Source: Alisma plantago-aquatica (taxonomy: Eukaryota; Streptophyta; Magnoliopsida; Alismatales; Alismataceae). Taken from it: a DNA stretch of 64,000 nt. The DNA lies in contig OY856413.1 of the NCBI GenBank assembly GCA_963693085.1, positions 106,075,501 to 106,139,500 on the forward strand, read 5' to 3'. A program made the translations under genes and the position numbers. The notes under the pieces are model-generated. The model searched no databases, had not been told where the DNA came from, and was given only the letters and a program-made list of their open reading frames with translations. This document shows, in pieces, positions 11,985-25,290 of this stretch (position 1 is its first letter; the number at the start of each line of letters is the position of its first letter).

Positions 11985-14650
11985 GTTAATGAGGTTTTAT
12001 GAGAATGGAAAAAGGAAACAAATTGTGTTTTTTTCATATATTGTGATTATCGTGTTACTGAGAATTACTTATTTTGCTTTATAATTTGGGTATAGGTTTT
12101 GGGTTTCACTTTAATGGTTGGCATTACTGTTGATCAAAAGAGAGGTCCCAACAAGTAACCCCAAGACAAGTGGTTAATTGGATACTAATTATGAAGCATG
12201 CATAATTATATCATTAAATACATGTTGACTATTTTTTAAAAGTAACATGGAAGTTTCTACTAGATCTGTGATAACAAAAAAGTGCTTTTGATTCTCATAC
12301 ACCTCCAATTATTTTTTCATCAAAGTACACTCCCCATCCTAAGAATGTGAAAATTTACAATTGCATGTTCAATCTCATTTAACATCAAAATCATCCTCCT
12401 ATTATCAATTTTCATTCCAATAGCTTGTTTTTATGTGGCTCCTAGGTATATAAAGTAGGATAAGAGATGTTGAGGTGAAAGAGAAGCCACAAGTTATCAT
12501 AAAAGAATTATTTTACTTGTTAATGAAATCATTTCTTGAAACTTTTTGGTCTCTTTGTGTCATATCAAACAAATCTACAAGATAAAATTTGTATGTGATG
12601 TAATTGAGTGTGTAGAGATAAAAAGGTATTACATGAAAATATAAGATTCCTAGATTAGAAAACAAATACGCTAACATGTTATTTTAATAGTTCATGTATC
12701 TTGTGTTAGAAACTTACTATGTATAGAATCATATTCTTGAGTCTAGCAATTTGTGTTTTATGCTTCTAGTTTTATAGTGTGGAAGTGAAAACAAATAAAA
12801 AAGGGGTTCATAAAAATTCAACAAATGTTGAAAACTGCTAAATTTCAATGCATGTGGAAAGGATTATTATAGGAAATGTTTATTAATAAGAAATAACCCA
12901 ACATTAAAATATTATTAGGGTGTCCCTTACTATTTCTTTCCATTGAGGTTGTGACAAAGTAGAATTTCTCTCTCATCCATCATTGAACTTTCTAACTCAA
13001 GAGATGCTAAATCCCATTCCATAACTGCTAACTTCATCAAATTGATGGTTTTGATCACATGTTACTCAATTGCTAAGTTATTATTGATCGTGATCAAATT
13101 GACTAAAAAATGCAAATATAAATGCATTAATGTACTTATAAATGCATTTAAATTATTAAAACCCCTCAACGTCATCATCTTTTCCTACAAGAAGAAGTGG
13201 GAATATGGAAACCTTGAAAATGTCATACAAATCTGTAAAAGTTATGATTTTTACAAAATAAAATATAATATCTTATCTACTCAGTTACCCACTTTAGAGA
13301 TTCATTTCCCATTCATTTCTAGTGTGAAGGATCATATCAAAAGCTACAAATCCAACCTTAATTCGACAACTGTGACTTCATCTTCCTCCCTCACATAGCC
13401 TCAAGCACAAGAGAAGGTGGATTGGCCACATATACGTCCTCCTAACACAAAATTGAGCATTCTTATCACTTAGATTCCTTTTCCTCTTCATTTTCCCTAT
13501 CTTCCCACTCAAAATTGTGGCCTGGACCTTCTTCTTCTATGTCTTCCTCCTCATATTCATGGTGTTGCCATTGTAGTTGACATTTGGGCTTTTTCTCTTA
13601 CCTGCTCCTGGATAAAATAGAAGTTGTCGCCAAGATAATGGGGTTGATTTAGAGGTGGGTTGTATATTCTTGTGACCTCTCAAGCCTTGCTTCACTCACT
13701 CTTCTTCTCTGGTGAAATCATCCATAGATACCAACTCCTTACTCACAGTACGTCAAGAAGAGGTGATGAGCGAGGAGCCATCAGATCTAGGGCACGTCAT
13801 GAATGGCATCTCAAATCATGACACCCCACCACTCTCTCCTCTCTTTCTCATTAATGGTCATGGGTCCTAGTGAATGGGAGACTGCCAAGTGGGTTGGTTA
13901 ATTCCACTCCTCTCCCTTGTTCTATTGGCAGTGGGTGTGTGAAATGACAGTCGCAAAATTATGGTTGGTCAAGGGTTTACCTTGCATAGCCCAGAAAATA
14001 TGTAATTTTGATATTTTGCTTCATCTCCCTCTTTCAATGAAAATGAACAATTTTGAAAGAATCATAATAAATAATACCCTTGGCCAAATGTAACTTGTAA
14101 TATATGATTTTGATTAGAAATGAGATCCCTCTATTATATATGTTTTCTTGACCTAAGTCTATTCATATCTATATTGATTTGCCAAGTATACATGTTATTA
14201 TGATCTTTTGAAATGAATAATGCTATTTAATTCCTAAATGGGATCAATAATGACACAACTCATTCTTGAGACTCCAGGTCATGCATGATAATACAAGATT
14301 TGACCTTCATCTCTTTTAAATAACTAATGTGATCTTATGACACAGAAGTGAGACTTATATGAATCATTAATGTTATATCATCAAGCTTATGCAATTTCAT
14401 GCCCTAATGATGATCAAATGTACCTTTCTTCTATAGATGAGTAACTTTTTCCATATTTTAAGCCAAAAATGAATATTGATCGTTCCATACACTACTGATG
14501 ACTTGATGATATGAACATGTCATGAAATGTGACTTAATGTGCACTTTTGATGCTAGATTCTTAATCATATGCAATTAATGATCCAATCATGACTCCATGA
14601 TATTTTATCACTCCAAATAGGTAACTTTAATGCTATGTCATAGGAAATCT
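11985..14650. other. AT-rich intergenic sequence
   Basis: No transposon end or protein domain is recognisable. The longest open frame, 13042-13398 (+, 118 aa), is lysine- and isoleucine-rich, matches no family I know, and sits in AT-rich DNA; it is probably chance. 13400-13950 is somewhat less AT-rich but has no coding signal. Confidence 0.4.
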
Positions 14651-14665
14651 CACATTGATCACTCT

Positions 14666-15255
14666 TTTTTTTTTGTCGGTAAAAAACTCTGTTGCTATAT
14701 CATTCGCCAAAACTTTAGGTACAAAAAAGATGTGCCCCCTCAAACCTGTGCTAACAGCACTTACAAGCCGTTACCGAGCTTCACGCAGGAAGAAAAACTA
14801 AGAGAAGCAGGAAGCATAAAAAACCAAATACATACGCCCAAGATCGGGTACAGGAGCCATCCCACCTTGCAACCACCTCATGCATTAACCTCACCCACAA
14901 AGAATGAGAGTTGTCAGGCAGGTTAACAAGAGCACACCAACCTCAAGAGTCCCACAAGGAATGATATACAGACTGCCTCCTAAGAAACCACTAGCCAAGG
15001 CTCAGCCAGGGTTAGGAACCGAAAGGAACAGACCCAAGAAGCTAAGCCTCAGACATGGATAAAACTCCATCAACTTCCAGCTATCGTAGCACGCAATGTC
15101 TGCTAACCAGCAACAAGATCCCTATTCCAGTCAATCAGAATCGCCATCACGCCTACTTCATTCCATCCCCTTCACCACTAGCATTAATATCACCTTCAAG
15201 ATGTGGAAAGGAAACAAAGCAAAGGAAATGTTTTATCCATCCCAAGAAACAAGAA
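14666..15255 (-). mobile_element. Short non-LTR retroposon, 5'-truncated
   Basis: A run of ten T (14665-14674) marks the poly(A) tail of an insert read on the - strand. It is flanked by a 15-bp target duplication with one mismatch: CACATTGATCACTCT at 14651-14665 and CACATTCATCACTCT at 15256-15270. The insert is less AT-rich than its surroundings. No RT or RNase H is left, so it is either a LINE 3' end or a SINE-like derivative. Confidence 0.75.
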
Positions 15256-15270
15256 CACATTCATCACTCT

Positions 15271-16130
15271 TGTACTCTAGTAATGATTATTTTTCTTTAA
15301 ATATGACTTAAATGGACATGTTGATGACTAAGTCACCTAATCTTAAAAAGTTATTATGATTACCCTATTAGGACCATGAAACCTTAATCTTAAGCTCCCT
15401 TATCTATTCATGATGTTTCATCTTAAGTTAGTAATGATTTATGTGTAATATGGAATATGATGATAACTTACATGAATTTTGAGATGTTGATGGTAAACAT
15501 TTTGGAATAAGATAAAACATTGACTTAAGTGAAACATCCAACCTTGATGAAATTGATGAATCGGAATACATATAGTTGATTTTGATGAATCTTCATAAAT
15601 ATATGAATCAAGAGCCTATATTCAAGTAAATATATGCCATTACCCTACTCTCAAGGTACATTTTTACCTCTTATTGGACAAAGTAGTGGCATTGAAATTA
15701 CTTGTGTATATGTATGTCTAAAAATGCTTAAATATATCTACTTGTTTGAAATACTTGTTCCATAAATGTACACATTTTATTTTGATTATATTATGTTGAA
15801 AAACATTATAAAACATAATCATGTATATCCATCATACAATATTTGTGCACATGTTTGCATTCTTAGGGAACGGACACAAGGTTGGGTGCACCTACTTGAT
15901 TTATCAAGCAAGCAGATCATGTCAAAAAAGGGTAAGATTTTTTCTTTGGACTTGAGGTCACTCATGTTGGAATAGGGTTAGCTCTTGACTTTTGGTCTTG
16001 TAGTATTTCATGTACAATTAGGTGCCATTTTTTGTTGTATCTTGAATGACCTTCAAGGACCCCATCCTTTAGGAAGCTTGTCAAAGGCATTATCATGTTG
16101 TTGGTATAATGGAAGTGTGCTTAAAACATT
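15271..16130. other. AT-rich intergenic sequence
   Basis: Nothing recognisable lies between the retroposon and the CACTA left end. Short open frames at 15766-15975 and 15985-16167 resemble no known protein. Confidence 0.4.
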
Positions 16131-16175
16131 CTTCACTAGTATAGAAACTACCTTTAGCATCTATTAAAATGACCC

Positions 16176-16360
16176 TATAACGTCGGTTTAATACCAATAC
16201 TTAAGTGGGAGACACTACACTAACAGGTCTATAATGTTGATTATTTAGGGATAGGCAAATTAATGACAAAGAGCCTGCCTCATATGAGATGATAAAAGAA
16301 ACTGACGAGCAAATTGACGTCGGTTTAATACCAACACTTAAGTGGGAGAAACTACACCAC
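16176..16360 (+). repeat. CACTA subterminal direct repeat, two units 136 bp apart
   Basis: The unit starting ACGTCGGTTTAATACCAA and running to AAGTGGGAGA and ACTACAC occurs at about 16179 and again at about 16315, with two or three differences. TCGGTT words recur at the opposite end of the element. This fits a transposase-binding subterminal array, though no binding data can be seen here. Confidence 0.65.
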
Positions 16361-16374
16361 CATAATTCCACAGG

Positions 16375-18322
16375 CTTCTCCTTTCTTGACGGCAGTGTCT
16401 GTGTTTATCTTAATCTTACCGATGCCAAGTGTCGTCCAATGGTTTCATCTTCCCAGCTGTGTACTATCAACCAGGAGTAGCTCTGGCTTTTTCCAAGCCT
16501 CCTTGTGAAATTTGACATCGTTGAGAATGCGTCTGATTACCTATTGACAGTGACTCCCTTCCTTTTGGAAAATATGTATGTTCCTCACACGCCATATATG
16601 CCAACAGGTGATGAAGAAGGTGCATGCTTTGCTTGGTTCGAGTTGTAGTTGATTGTTGATCCATGCCTTGGGATCGGTGGTATTGAAGAACTCCTGATTT
16701 CGATTCCTCGCTAGGATGTTGTACCATATGTCCCGTATGAATCTATAGTCCCTCAATGCATGGGTTGTTGATTCCTCCATCTCCGAGCATCTTGAGTAGG
16801 TAGTATTGTCAGTAAACATGCGTTGTGCTCTTTTGCAGTTAGTAAGGATCGCTCCATGCATCTACAGCCAAGAGAATGTCTTAATACGCTGCGCTAGATG
16901 CAAGCTCCACAGCCGTTTCCACCTTCCATGGACCTTTGTTCCCTTGCCCTCCCTCAGGATTCTATAAGCCAATTTCATCATGAATTCCCCATTACATGTA
17001 TGCAACTAGGCTCGGATGTCCTGGCCATCCTCCTATGTAGGGGTCTTCATTCTCTTCACCTCCTACACCAAGTTGTCGGGTAGCCAGTTCTCAAGGAAGC
17101 CGGAGTCCCAGTGTCCGTTTAGATCAATCATACTTGAGACTTTGAGGTCCAACAAATCATCAGGGATGGGTCATAGAGTATGTTCTCATAAGAGGCTTCT
17201 GCTCATGACCCATCTGTCTGACCACACGTATGTGTCTTCACCGTTCATCGGCACTAGATAGGAATTGTTCAGAATGAAGTCTTTCCCAGATAGCACTGCT
17301 CTTCCCAGGCGAGATAGGTTGGGTTGTTTACATGTTACATGCTTTAGCAGCTGCCCTCTCATGCTGCTGTTCGATGCTGACTTTCTGTTATTAAGGATCT
17401 CCCAGGTATGTTTGTAGATTAAGGCCCTATTCCAGTCCCTCATTGTTCTCAGCCCGAGTCTGCCGTCTCTTTTGTGGCAAACCACCTTATCCCAAGCAAC
17501 CAGTGCAAGCGGATGGGTTTTTTCATGGCCTCCCAAAATGCATTTCCGAATGCTGGCATCTATTCTATCGCAGAGTTGGGATGGGATCGTTGTCGTCTGC
17601 ATCATGTAGGTGGGTATGGCGTCGCGGGTAGTTCTTGCTAAGAAAATTCTGCCAGCCAGCGAGAGGCTCCTTTCAGCCCAAGTTGACGCCCTTCCTTCGA
17701 CCTTTTGTAGTATATCACTGTAGGTCATTTTATTAACCCTCTTGTGGATGATTGGAACACCTAGGTACTTTCCTAGGTCCTCGATTCACAGGAACTTGCA
17801 GGTGAGGCTGATCTTTCTACTCAGGCGGCTGCAAACGCTCTTGGTCAAGATGATTCTCATCTTCTCCACTGAGACAGATTGGCCGGAAGCTTCACCAAAA
17901 ATTTTGAAACATTCCATAATGGTTTTAATTTGTGGGACACTAGCATGGGCGAAGAGTATTAAATCATCTACGAAGCAGATATGTGAGAGCTTGGGACCAT
18001 CTCTCCCTGACTTCAAGGGTTTCCACCTTCCTTCATCTACCCACTACTGGATCAGCTGACTCAATCTGTCAAGGCAGAGCACAAATAGATATTGTGATAG
18101 TGGGTCTCCCTGACGTAGCCCCCTTGTTGCCTTGAACGGAGGTGTCATTTTTCCATTCCACACAATTCTGGTTTCCCCATTAGTGATCAACGACATGATA
18201 TAGTTGATAACATTCATAGGTAGACTGGTTCTGTGCAGGGTATCTTCCACAAAACCCCAGTCCATTTGATCATATGCCTTGGTCAAGTCGACCTTAATAG
18301 CCCAACCATTATCTTGGAGAGG
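16375..18322 (-). mobile_element. LINE A (L1 type), 5'-truncated, nested in the CACTA element
   Basis: Read leftwards, the RT palm occupies 18286-18044 (TKAYDQMDW, RGLRQGDPLSQYLFVL). The catalytic box FVDDLILFAHAS is near 17965, with FVDD in place of the usual FADD. The thumb/connection is 17728-17186 (STWAERSLSLAGRIFLARTT, VCHKRDGRLGLR). The zf-RVT-like region is 16861-16541 (MEESTTHALRDY, CWHIWRVRNIHIFQK). A short RNase H start (GKIKINTDTAVKKG) follows near 16420, where it breaks off. Frameshifts separate the blocks. No poly(A) tail or target duplication was found, so both ends are approximate. Confidence 0.88.
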
Positions 18323-18990
18323 ACACTATAAATTGCAACATACAAAATGTTCATAAATAAAAGTAAGCATAGTTGGCATAAATATGCATTGGAGTCAGAA
18401 AACTAACTCACCATTCTTCCAAACTATAATTTTCTTTTTGTTGTCCACCTTTCCTCCAGCCTTTTTGAAATCTTTTATAGACCTATACGTTAATGTAACA
18501 CATTGAATGTAATTACTAAATAGCCATGTAATAATATATGTTAACCGATATAAATATAAAAATGTACTCATGTGAATAATGTATTTCTTAATTTGTGTCC
18601 CCCACTGTCTACTTCGCACCTTTAGGATCTCGATAACACACAGTTAGCATCGCGGGAACAATGACCAATAACATCCAACAATTATTCGTGAGTGAAAATA
18701 AGGCAAACAAAATTAAACTAAATGTCCACAATGAAATATAATTATTAAGTCAAAATTATAAGCAAAGTAAGTAAACTTACTCAACATTGTAAGCTAACAT
18801 CACACTCTTTTTTGCTTTACCAAAATATTTTAAATGTGGTAGAGCAGTATTCGGTAATAGATGTAGGGTCTTTGACTACAAAGCTAATCAATGATGGGAC
18901 TAGAAATGCCATGTGGGGCAGTGTAAACTCTATACACACCCTACGTAAGTGGTTATGAAACATATATCATGTATGCATTGACATATAGAA

Positions 18991-21051
18991 AACATATCAA
19001 CATATATAAAATGAGGTATTTAGCTAGATAAGACCTCACCATATCCAAAGTTCTATCACAGATGTATTCAACCAATCATAAATAAACATCTCCAAAACAT
19101 CTTGTAGAAATATACTTTTATTATGAGGTTGACCTATAGCGTCCTCCTTAATATGGACCATCATAGGTGACCCTTCATCATTTTTGCCTATCCATACTAC
19201 CATAGCCCTGCATTGAGGACCTATTGAATCAAATAGGTCCTTTGTAAGCCAACCAGGTAATCAAAGAGGAGGTGGAGGGTGGAGGACGAGCTATAAGGGG
19301 TTTCTTAGGTGCTATGACCTACATATATATAATCTCATATCAATTGTCATGTATATACAAATACAAACATATTGTAAATTTACCATACATTAGTATAGAC
19401 AACTCCCACTTTGGGCCACGCAACCACGTTGCCTTCTGCTTCACATATCTTCTCATGCTCGGGGTGGTCATATGGTAGTGCAGTCTTCTTCCAAGCAGCG
19501 TAGTCATACCTTAGAGTCACGAGAACCGCCTGGACGGTCATTGGAGCACCATGCATTGTGTCACCTACAAGAGGTGGGTAAGCCTCACCCATAAAAATGA
19601 CATATTCTTGTAATTTAAGATGGCATGACCTCAACCCCTGCAAATTTCTATAGAGTTTTATATATACACCTAACCATATTGTTCTGAGATACTACTATGT
19701 CATAAAAATACTTACAAAGAGTGTGCTAGGTGGTGGGTCAATGGGATTACTCCGAAGCACCTATGTCGTAGGAGGGTCCACCTAGTATGAAGAGCAGGGC
19801 ACCACATCTACTATATAAGAAGAATGATACTTTCCCATTGCTTCCTCTATACCCTTTGCAATCATCTCCTATACCTTTTCCTGAGAATTCCCCTTTTTTC
19901 TTATTCTCTGATGGCCCAAAGAAGGCTCTCATGTCAATACCAGTGCCAGCAGCCCTAACATGCCCATGATGCTCTTGGTTATCTAGAGCAATTGTTCATC
20001 CCTTGTGGCCCTCAGGGGTGAACTTGCCTTCTTTCCTTTGCTTGTGTAGCTCCCACTGGTCATCATCATTAGTAATTGGTAAGTAAAACATAACAATCAT
20101 CAATACGAATTTCTTTGAGAGTTGAATTTTATCATTTTTGCAGCCACCTAGCAGTTGTGGGGTTGGATATTTCTCCAGATTTGGTCTTTCTCTAATCTAT
20201 ATATAGATCATGGTGAAGTAGAGGTTCTGTAGTAGTAGAGGAGTAGGATTCTGAGAAGAAGATGCTTGCGGTAGCTTTTGGCAAAGATGTACATAGCTAC
20301 TTGGATCCATCATGTGGTTGTACACATTCTTTGCATGTCATTCTCTTTGAGCATCGCTTATAGCCTGGTTAGTCCAAACCATATGTTAAATATGTAATAC
20401 AATGAATTCAATATGATGAGCGAGGCTTAATACTATGAACTCGTCAGTTTGTCTCTTAGAAACAAACTCCTTCCTCACATTCAGGTCAAGATAGCTCCAG
20501 TGCTTAAGGATTGGCTTCTTCTTCTTCCCACCGTGTTATATGTCTTTTGTTAGATTTGTCTAGTACTTCCTTACTACCCTGCCACAGTGTTGCATCACCT
20601 TTTTACGATGAAGTATTTCATCTAGTTCAAATTTTCTCTACTAAAGTTCATAGACTTAATGGAATATTCTTAAAAATAGAATTATAATCAGCTTTCAAAA
20701 CGCAATTGTAAATGATAATATCTCACACATAGTTCCTTCCATATTAAGTCTAGCTTGCTTGGATTAACTTTATGCCAAGATTCTACACTTATATCCCTTT
20801 TGATACGAGTCAAAACCCCTAGATATGACACAAAATAATTACGGTTCTTCCAAACAAGATTTACTCAATTATCACACTCAACGACCAGCTTCGGTCTGTT
20901 ATCCCTTTTCTCCAGTAACTTGTTCATCATGGTGATGCCTTGTATTATTGCACGCTTATGATGTTGCACATCAAGCTCAAAAAGATCCTCAGGGGATACA
21001 TCCTCATGCTAAAAGTCCACGTGAATCTCAAATGTCATATACAATGTCCTA
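18991..21051 (-). pseudogene. CACTA accessory coding region, copy 2
   Basis: This is identical in content to 900-2960. The DUF8039-like frame is at 19380-19643, the Transposase_24-like segment near 20700-21020 and the segment before Ulp1 near 19050-19270. The same stops are present, so it was dead before the duplication. Confidence 0.6.
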
Positions 21052-21180
21052 TTGTCAGATGTCATCTAAAACAATGTCATATCAAAAATAGTCAAACAAT
21101 TAAATATAATTGATAAAGAATGTAAAATTCTTATCCAACATTAAAAATAATAAAAGCATGCCTCTAATATTTGGATCTTG

Positions 21181-22051
21181 TATCAATTAACATTCCCTAT
21201 GTGTCACCTCCATGCATATATAAGTCAATGTCAACTTTAATATTTGGGGAACCCAAGACAACTGCGAATTGACTAGAGTTGTTATACTTGTCATAGTACT
21301 CTTCTTCATCTATAGTATCTAAAATGAACTACCTTTTACCATGAAGAACAACTAACCATTTTTCATTTTCATGATCATCTATATAAAATACTTGCTTTAC
21401 ATGTGATGCCATTAGGAATGGTTCACCCTTATTACCAATCTTTTCAAAATTCACTAATGTGAAACCCAATTCATCCACTACAGCCAATCAACCCAATTAC
21501 ACCTAAATATTGGAACTCTGAAATTTATGTAGCCAAACTCCCATATGTCTTCAATGACACTGTATATGACATTGGATATCCACTATTTTGGATGAAACTC
21601 TTATCATCTTGATGCTTAGTGTAATATAAAAATCCATTTATGTCAAACCCTTCATAAGACCTATTTTATTTTTTGGTTTAAAGGTGAGACATTTGATATT
21701 TTTAGAAACATTATTTGGTGTTTGAGATAGTTGACATAAGACTTTATCTTCAAACCACCTAATAAATGTCTTGTTATGCTCTCTAGCAAGCCACATTGAA
21801 TTGGCTCGAGGAAATTTTGTCTTGATGAAATTGGTATGTTCGGTGATGTAACTACTCACTTCATCAATTTTGTGTAAAATATACGAGTGTGATTGTTCCC
21901 ACAGCTCACGCTGATTACTTTCACTCATGCTCCTAAAGTCCCTTTGCCAAAATAGCCCTCAATATTCTTGTTGTTTATAGGAGCTTCATTACAACTCATA
22001 AAGTCATTGCAAATGTCTATAACTTCCCTAGCTACATAACCCTCAATAATG
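21181..22051 (-). pseudogene. CACTA DUF4216 region, copy 2
   Basis: This is the copy of 3090-3960, with the 96-aa frame at 21638-21928 and the DUF4216-like stretch (QVFYIDDHENEKWLVVLHGK) near 21330-21400. Stops are shared with copy 1. Confidence 0.75.
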
Positions 22052-22080
22052 ATTCCTTCACAAGCCGATATTGGTTTTGA

Positions 22081-22451
22081 ACATCACCTTTAAAACTCAT
22101 GTACCATTCAAAAGGATACATCTAGTGTAATAAAATTGGTCCCAACATTTTCACTTCCCTAGTGAGATGGACAACAAGATGTACCATGATATCAAAGAAT
22201 GAATGAGGAAAATACATCTCAAACTGGTAAAGGGTAACAACCACTTCTCTTTGCAACTTATCAAGATTTTGAGGATCAATAACTTTGCTGCATAGAGTGC
22301 CGAAGAAGAAATAAAGTCTGGTGATTGCAAACCTTACATGATTTGGCAGTATAGATCGAATTGCTACAGGCAATATTTGTTGCATTAGAGTGTGACAATC
22401 TTGATATTTAAGTCCTCTAGGCTTCAAATCTTTCATTGAAACCAATCTATA
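22081..22451 (-). pseudogene. CACTA DUF4218 remnant, copy 2
   Basis: This is the copy of 3990-4360, with the 107-aa frame at 22122-22445 (LMQQILPVAIRSI, EMYFPHSFFDIMVHLVVHL). No substitution from copy 1 was seen in this frame. Confidence 0.85.
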
Positions 22452-22521
22452 GATATTGAAAGAGTATCACTGTGGTACCTTAACATTAAGCAGTCACTCG
22501 CAAAAAAAAAATTTCTCCTTT

Positions 22522-24324
22522 CTAGACAATGTGTAACAAGCAGGAGGTAAATATGTTTCTTCGATCACCCTTAACTACTTCTGTTAATTTTCTCCTTATT
22601 CCCATTTCACGTAGGTCCACTCTGGATTTGATGCTATCTTTAGTCTTATCTGGTATATTCAATAGAGTACCAATGAGGCTATCATAGACACTTTTCTCAA
22701 CATGCATGACATCGATGCAATGCCTAACTACCAAAGAGCTCCAGTAAGGAAGATCCCTAAATATTGACCACTTCTTTTAGAAATATTTGTCACTCTATGT
22801 GAGAATGGTACATTTTGATCTCTTACCGAATGCATTGACAAAAAAAATTACTCTTTCATAAACAACCTCCCATGATATAGGCTTAGGGGCACTACGTTCC
22901 TCATTCGGTCCATTGAATGCTTTGTGCAACCTTCGGTAAGGATGAACTTTCATAAGAAACCTTCGATGAACAAGATATACAGTCTTACTGCCATGTTTTA
23001 GTCGTATTGAATCAGTGTTCTTTTCACATATAGGACATGCTTTGGATCCTTTAACACTGTATCCAGACAAATTGCCATATGTTGGAAAGTCATTAATAGT
23101 GGAAACAACATACAATGCAAATGAAATGTCTCTCTACATGAAATATCATAGGTCATCACACCTTCTCCCCAAAGTTTCTTTAAGTCATCAATAAGAGGTT
23201 CCAGATAAACATCAATATCATTTCGAGGTTGTTTAGCGCCCGATATCAACAATGAAAAAATAACATACTTATTATTCATACACAACCAGGGAAGAAGATT
23301 GTATATAACAATCATAGTAGGCCAAGTGCTATGTTGGCTTCTTAATGTGTTGTATGGATCAATACAAAGCCCAAGTCTTATATTCATGACTTCTTCACCA
23401 AATTCAAGGTACAATAAATCAATCTTCTTCCACTGTGGGGTATCAGACGCGTGTCATAGGATCCCATCATTTTTTATTTACATCTACATGCCACCTTAAA
23501 TTCTCTACATCCATGGTACTAGCAAACAAGCATTAAAATTGTGGTATTATAGGTAGATACCACATCATCTTGGCAGGAAAGCCAGTTTTGGACTTCCCTG
23601 AAGTCATCATTTTTATACCTTGATGTCCCTCATTTTGGACAATATTTCAAATAGACATAGTCCTTTTGAAATAACACAGTTTTTCAGACATGCATGTATC
23701 TTCTTAGCCTTCATTCTCAATGGGCATAACATTTTCTTTGATTCTTATATTGAAATTGGAAGTTTGTTGCCTTTGAGAAGATTTTCTTTCAACAAGGATA
23801 ACAATGACGTGAAGCTTGTGTTGTTCCAACTATTGTGAGACTTCAGAGTAAACAACCTCAACACAACACTCAGCTTCATAAACTTAGTACAACCTATGTA
23901 TAATGGTCACTCAACATCAGGCACAATGTTTCTAAGTAAGGAAGGTGGATCGATGTTCTCTACCCCACAACTATCTAGCATCACATCAACCAAGTCTATT
24001 GGAATCAATTCATTCACATCTACATCATTGGTGACAATTTCTTCTTCAACACGAGTACCTCTATCGACATTCAATGATTTCATGGTTGGAATATCTGCAT
24101 GCCAGTACCATTATGTATAGCCCTATATAATAATATTTCACATGACATGACTTTTGATTTCATCCAAGGTGTCAACTTTCAAGTTGTTACTGCAATGCCT
24201 ACAAGGACAATAGAACCTATCTCCAAAACATTTCCTATGTTGCTCCACAAATCTTATAAACTAATCAAGACCAGAATTAACTCGGGGTGTGGCAATTTGG
24301 AATGGACATACATTATCTATCCAT
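22522..24324 (-). pseudogene. TNP2: CACTA TNP2-type transposase, decayed, copy 2
   Basis: This is the copy of 4431-6233, with the same domain order from the start at 24324: Transpos_assoc-like N-terminus, core with IRLGLCIDPYNTL and LPWLCM at 22998-23414, NDFPTYGNLSGYSVKG with CPIC at 22795-23115, and RHCIDVMHVEKSVYDSLIG at 22522-22734. One base differs from copy 1 (24274 G, 6183 T). The inactivating stops are shared, so they predate the duplication. Confidence 0.9.
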
Positions 24325-24349
24325 TCTATGATCAAAGAGAGAACAAGTA

Positions 24350-24424
24350 TTAGGGTTTAGGGTTTACATATTAGGTTTAAGATTTATAGATTAGGTTTAG
24401 GGTTTACATATTAGGTTCAGGGTT
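24350..24424 (+). repeat. Telomere-like repeat tract, copy 2
   Basis: This is the same tract as at 6259-6333, with degenerate TTTAGGG units inside the CACTA element. Confidence 0.6.
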
Positions 24425-25290
24425 CAATAATGATTGTGTGTACCACCTATCCCATTCTTGAACACCTAATCTCACTAGTAAGTGCATGATGTGTATTCAT
24501 TTTTCAAGAATATTTTAGCAGCATTTCCCTATAGTTCTCCAAGTACACCGATGTAGGTGGGAAAATGTCCACAAACATATGTACTTAGAGAACAAACGGG
24601 AAAGTGCTGACAAAACATCTTGAAAACTGATTATACATTATAAACTTACATCCTAAGTGAGATTAAGTGTTCAAGAGAAGTCCCAAAATGGGTACTGTCT
24701 AATATTTACTCCTAATGAGTAAATCTCAGATGGATTTCTAGGCCAACAGATATATATGTCCTTAAGGTTTATGATTCATATAAAAAGATATATATTAGCC
24801 ACTCTATTTCATACCAATTATGCAACTTAATAGAGAACTATGTCACTAGTGTTTACTAAGATTCTCTAAGCATGATCATGGAGTACATTAGAAGGATTCA
24901 TCATCCCATATGCATCACGAAGTCACAGTAAAACCAAGATTCCCATAGAAACCCTAGATTCAATTCATCATTTAGGAATCCTGCCTAATTAGATAACCAG
25001 CACATACATTATTTGAAAATCAAAAAGAAAATTGAATTTAATTAGTGTATGTAGCATAGGAATGATAAATAAATACCTCAGTTCACCCTATTCATCATTC
25101 ACAGATATAATTAATGTACAAATCGATCTACTAGCATTCATGTAACATTATCAACCCTTACTACATATATAACTAATATTTGTTTTGTAACAATGGTAGG
25201 GTCATGCATATATGTACATATGTATTAATATGCCTCATTAATAGATCCAGCATTTAGGGAATATGTAATCACTTGTATACTCCATGGATT

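Noticed and set aside
13042..13398. 118-codon open frame
   Set aside because: It is an AT-rich, low-complexity frame with no domain and no supporting context.
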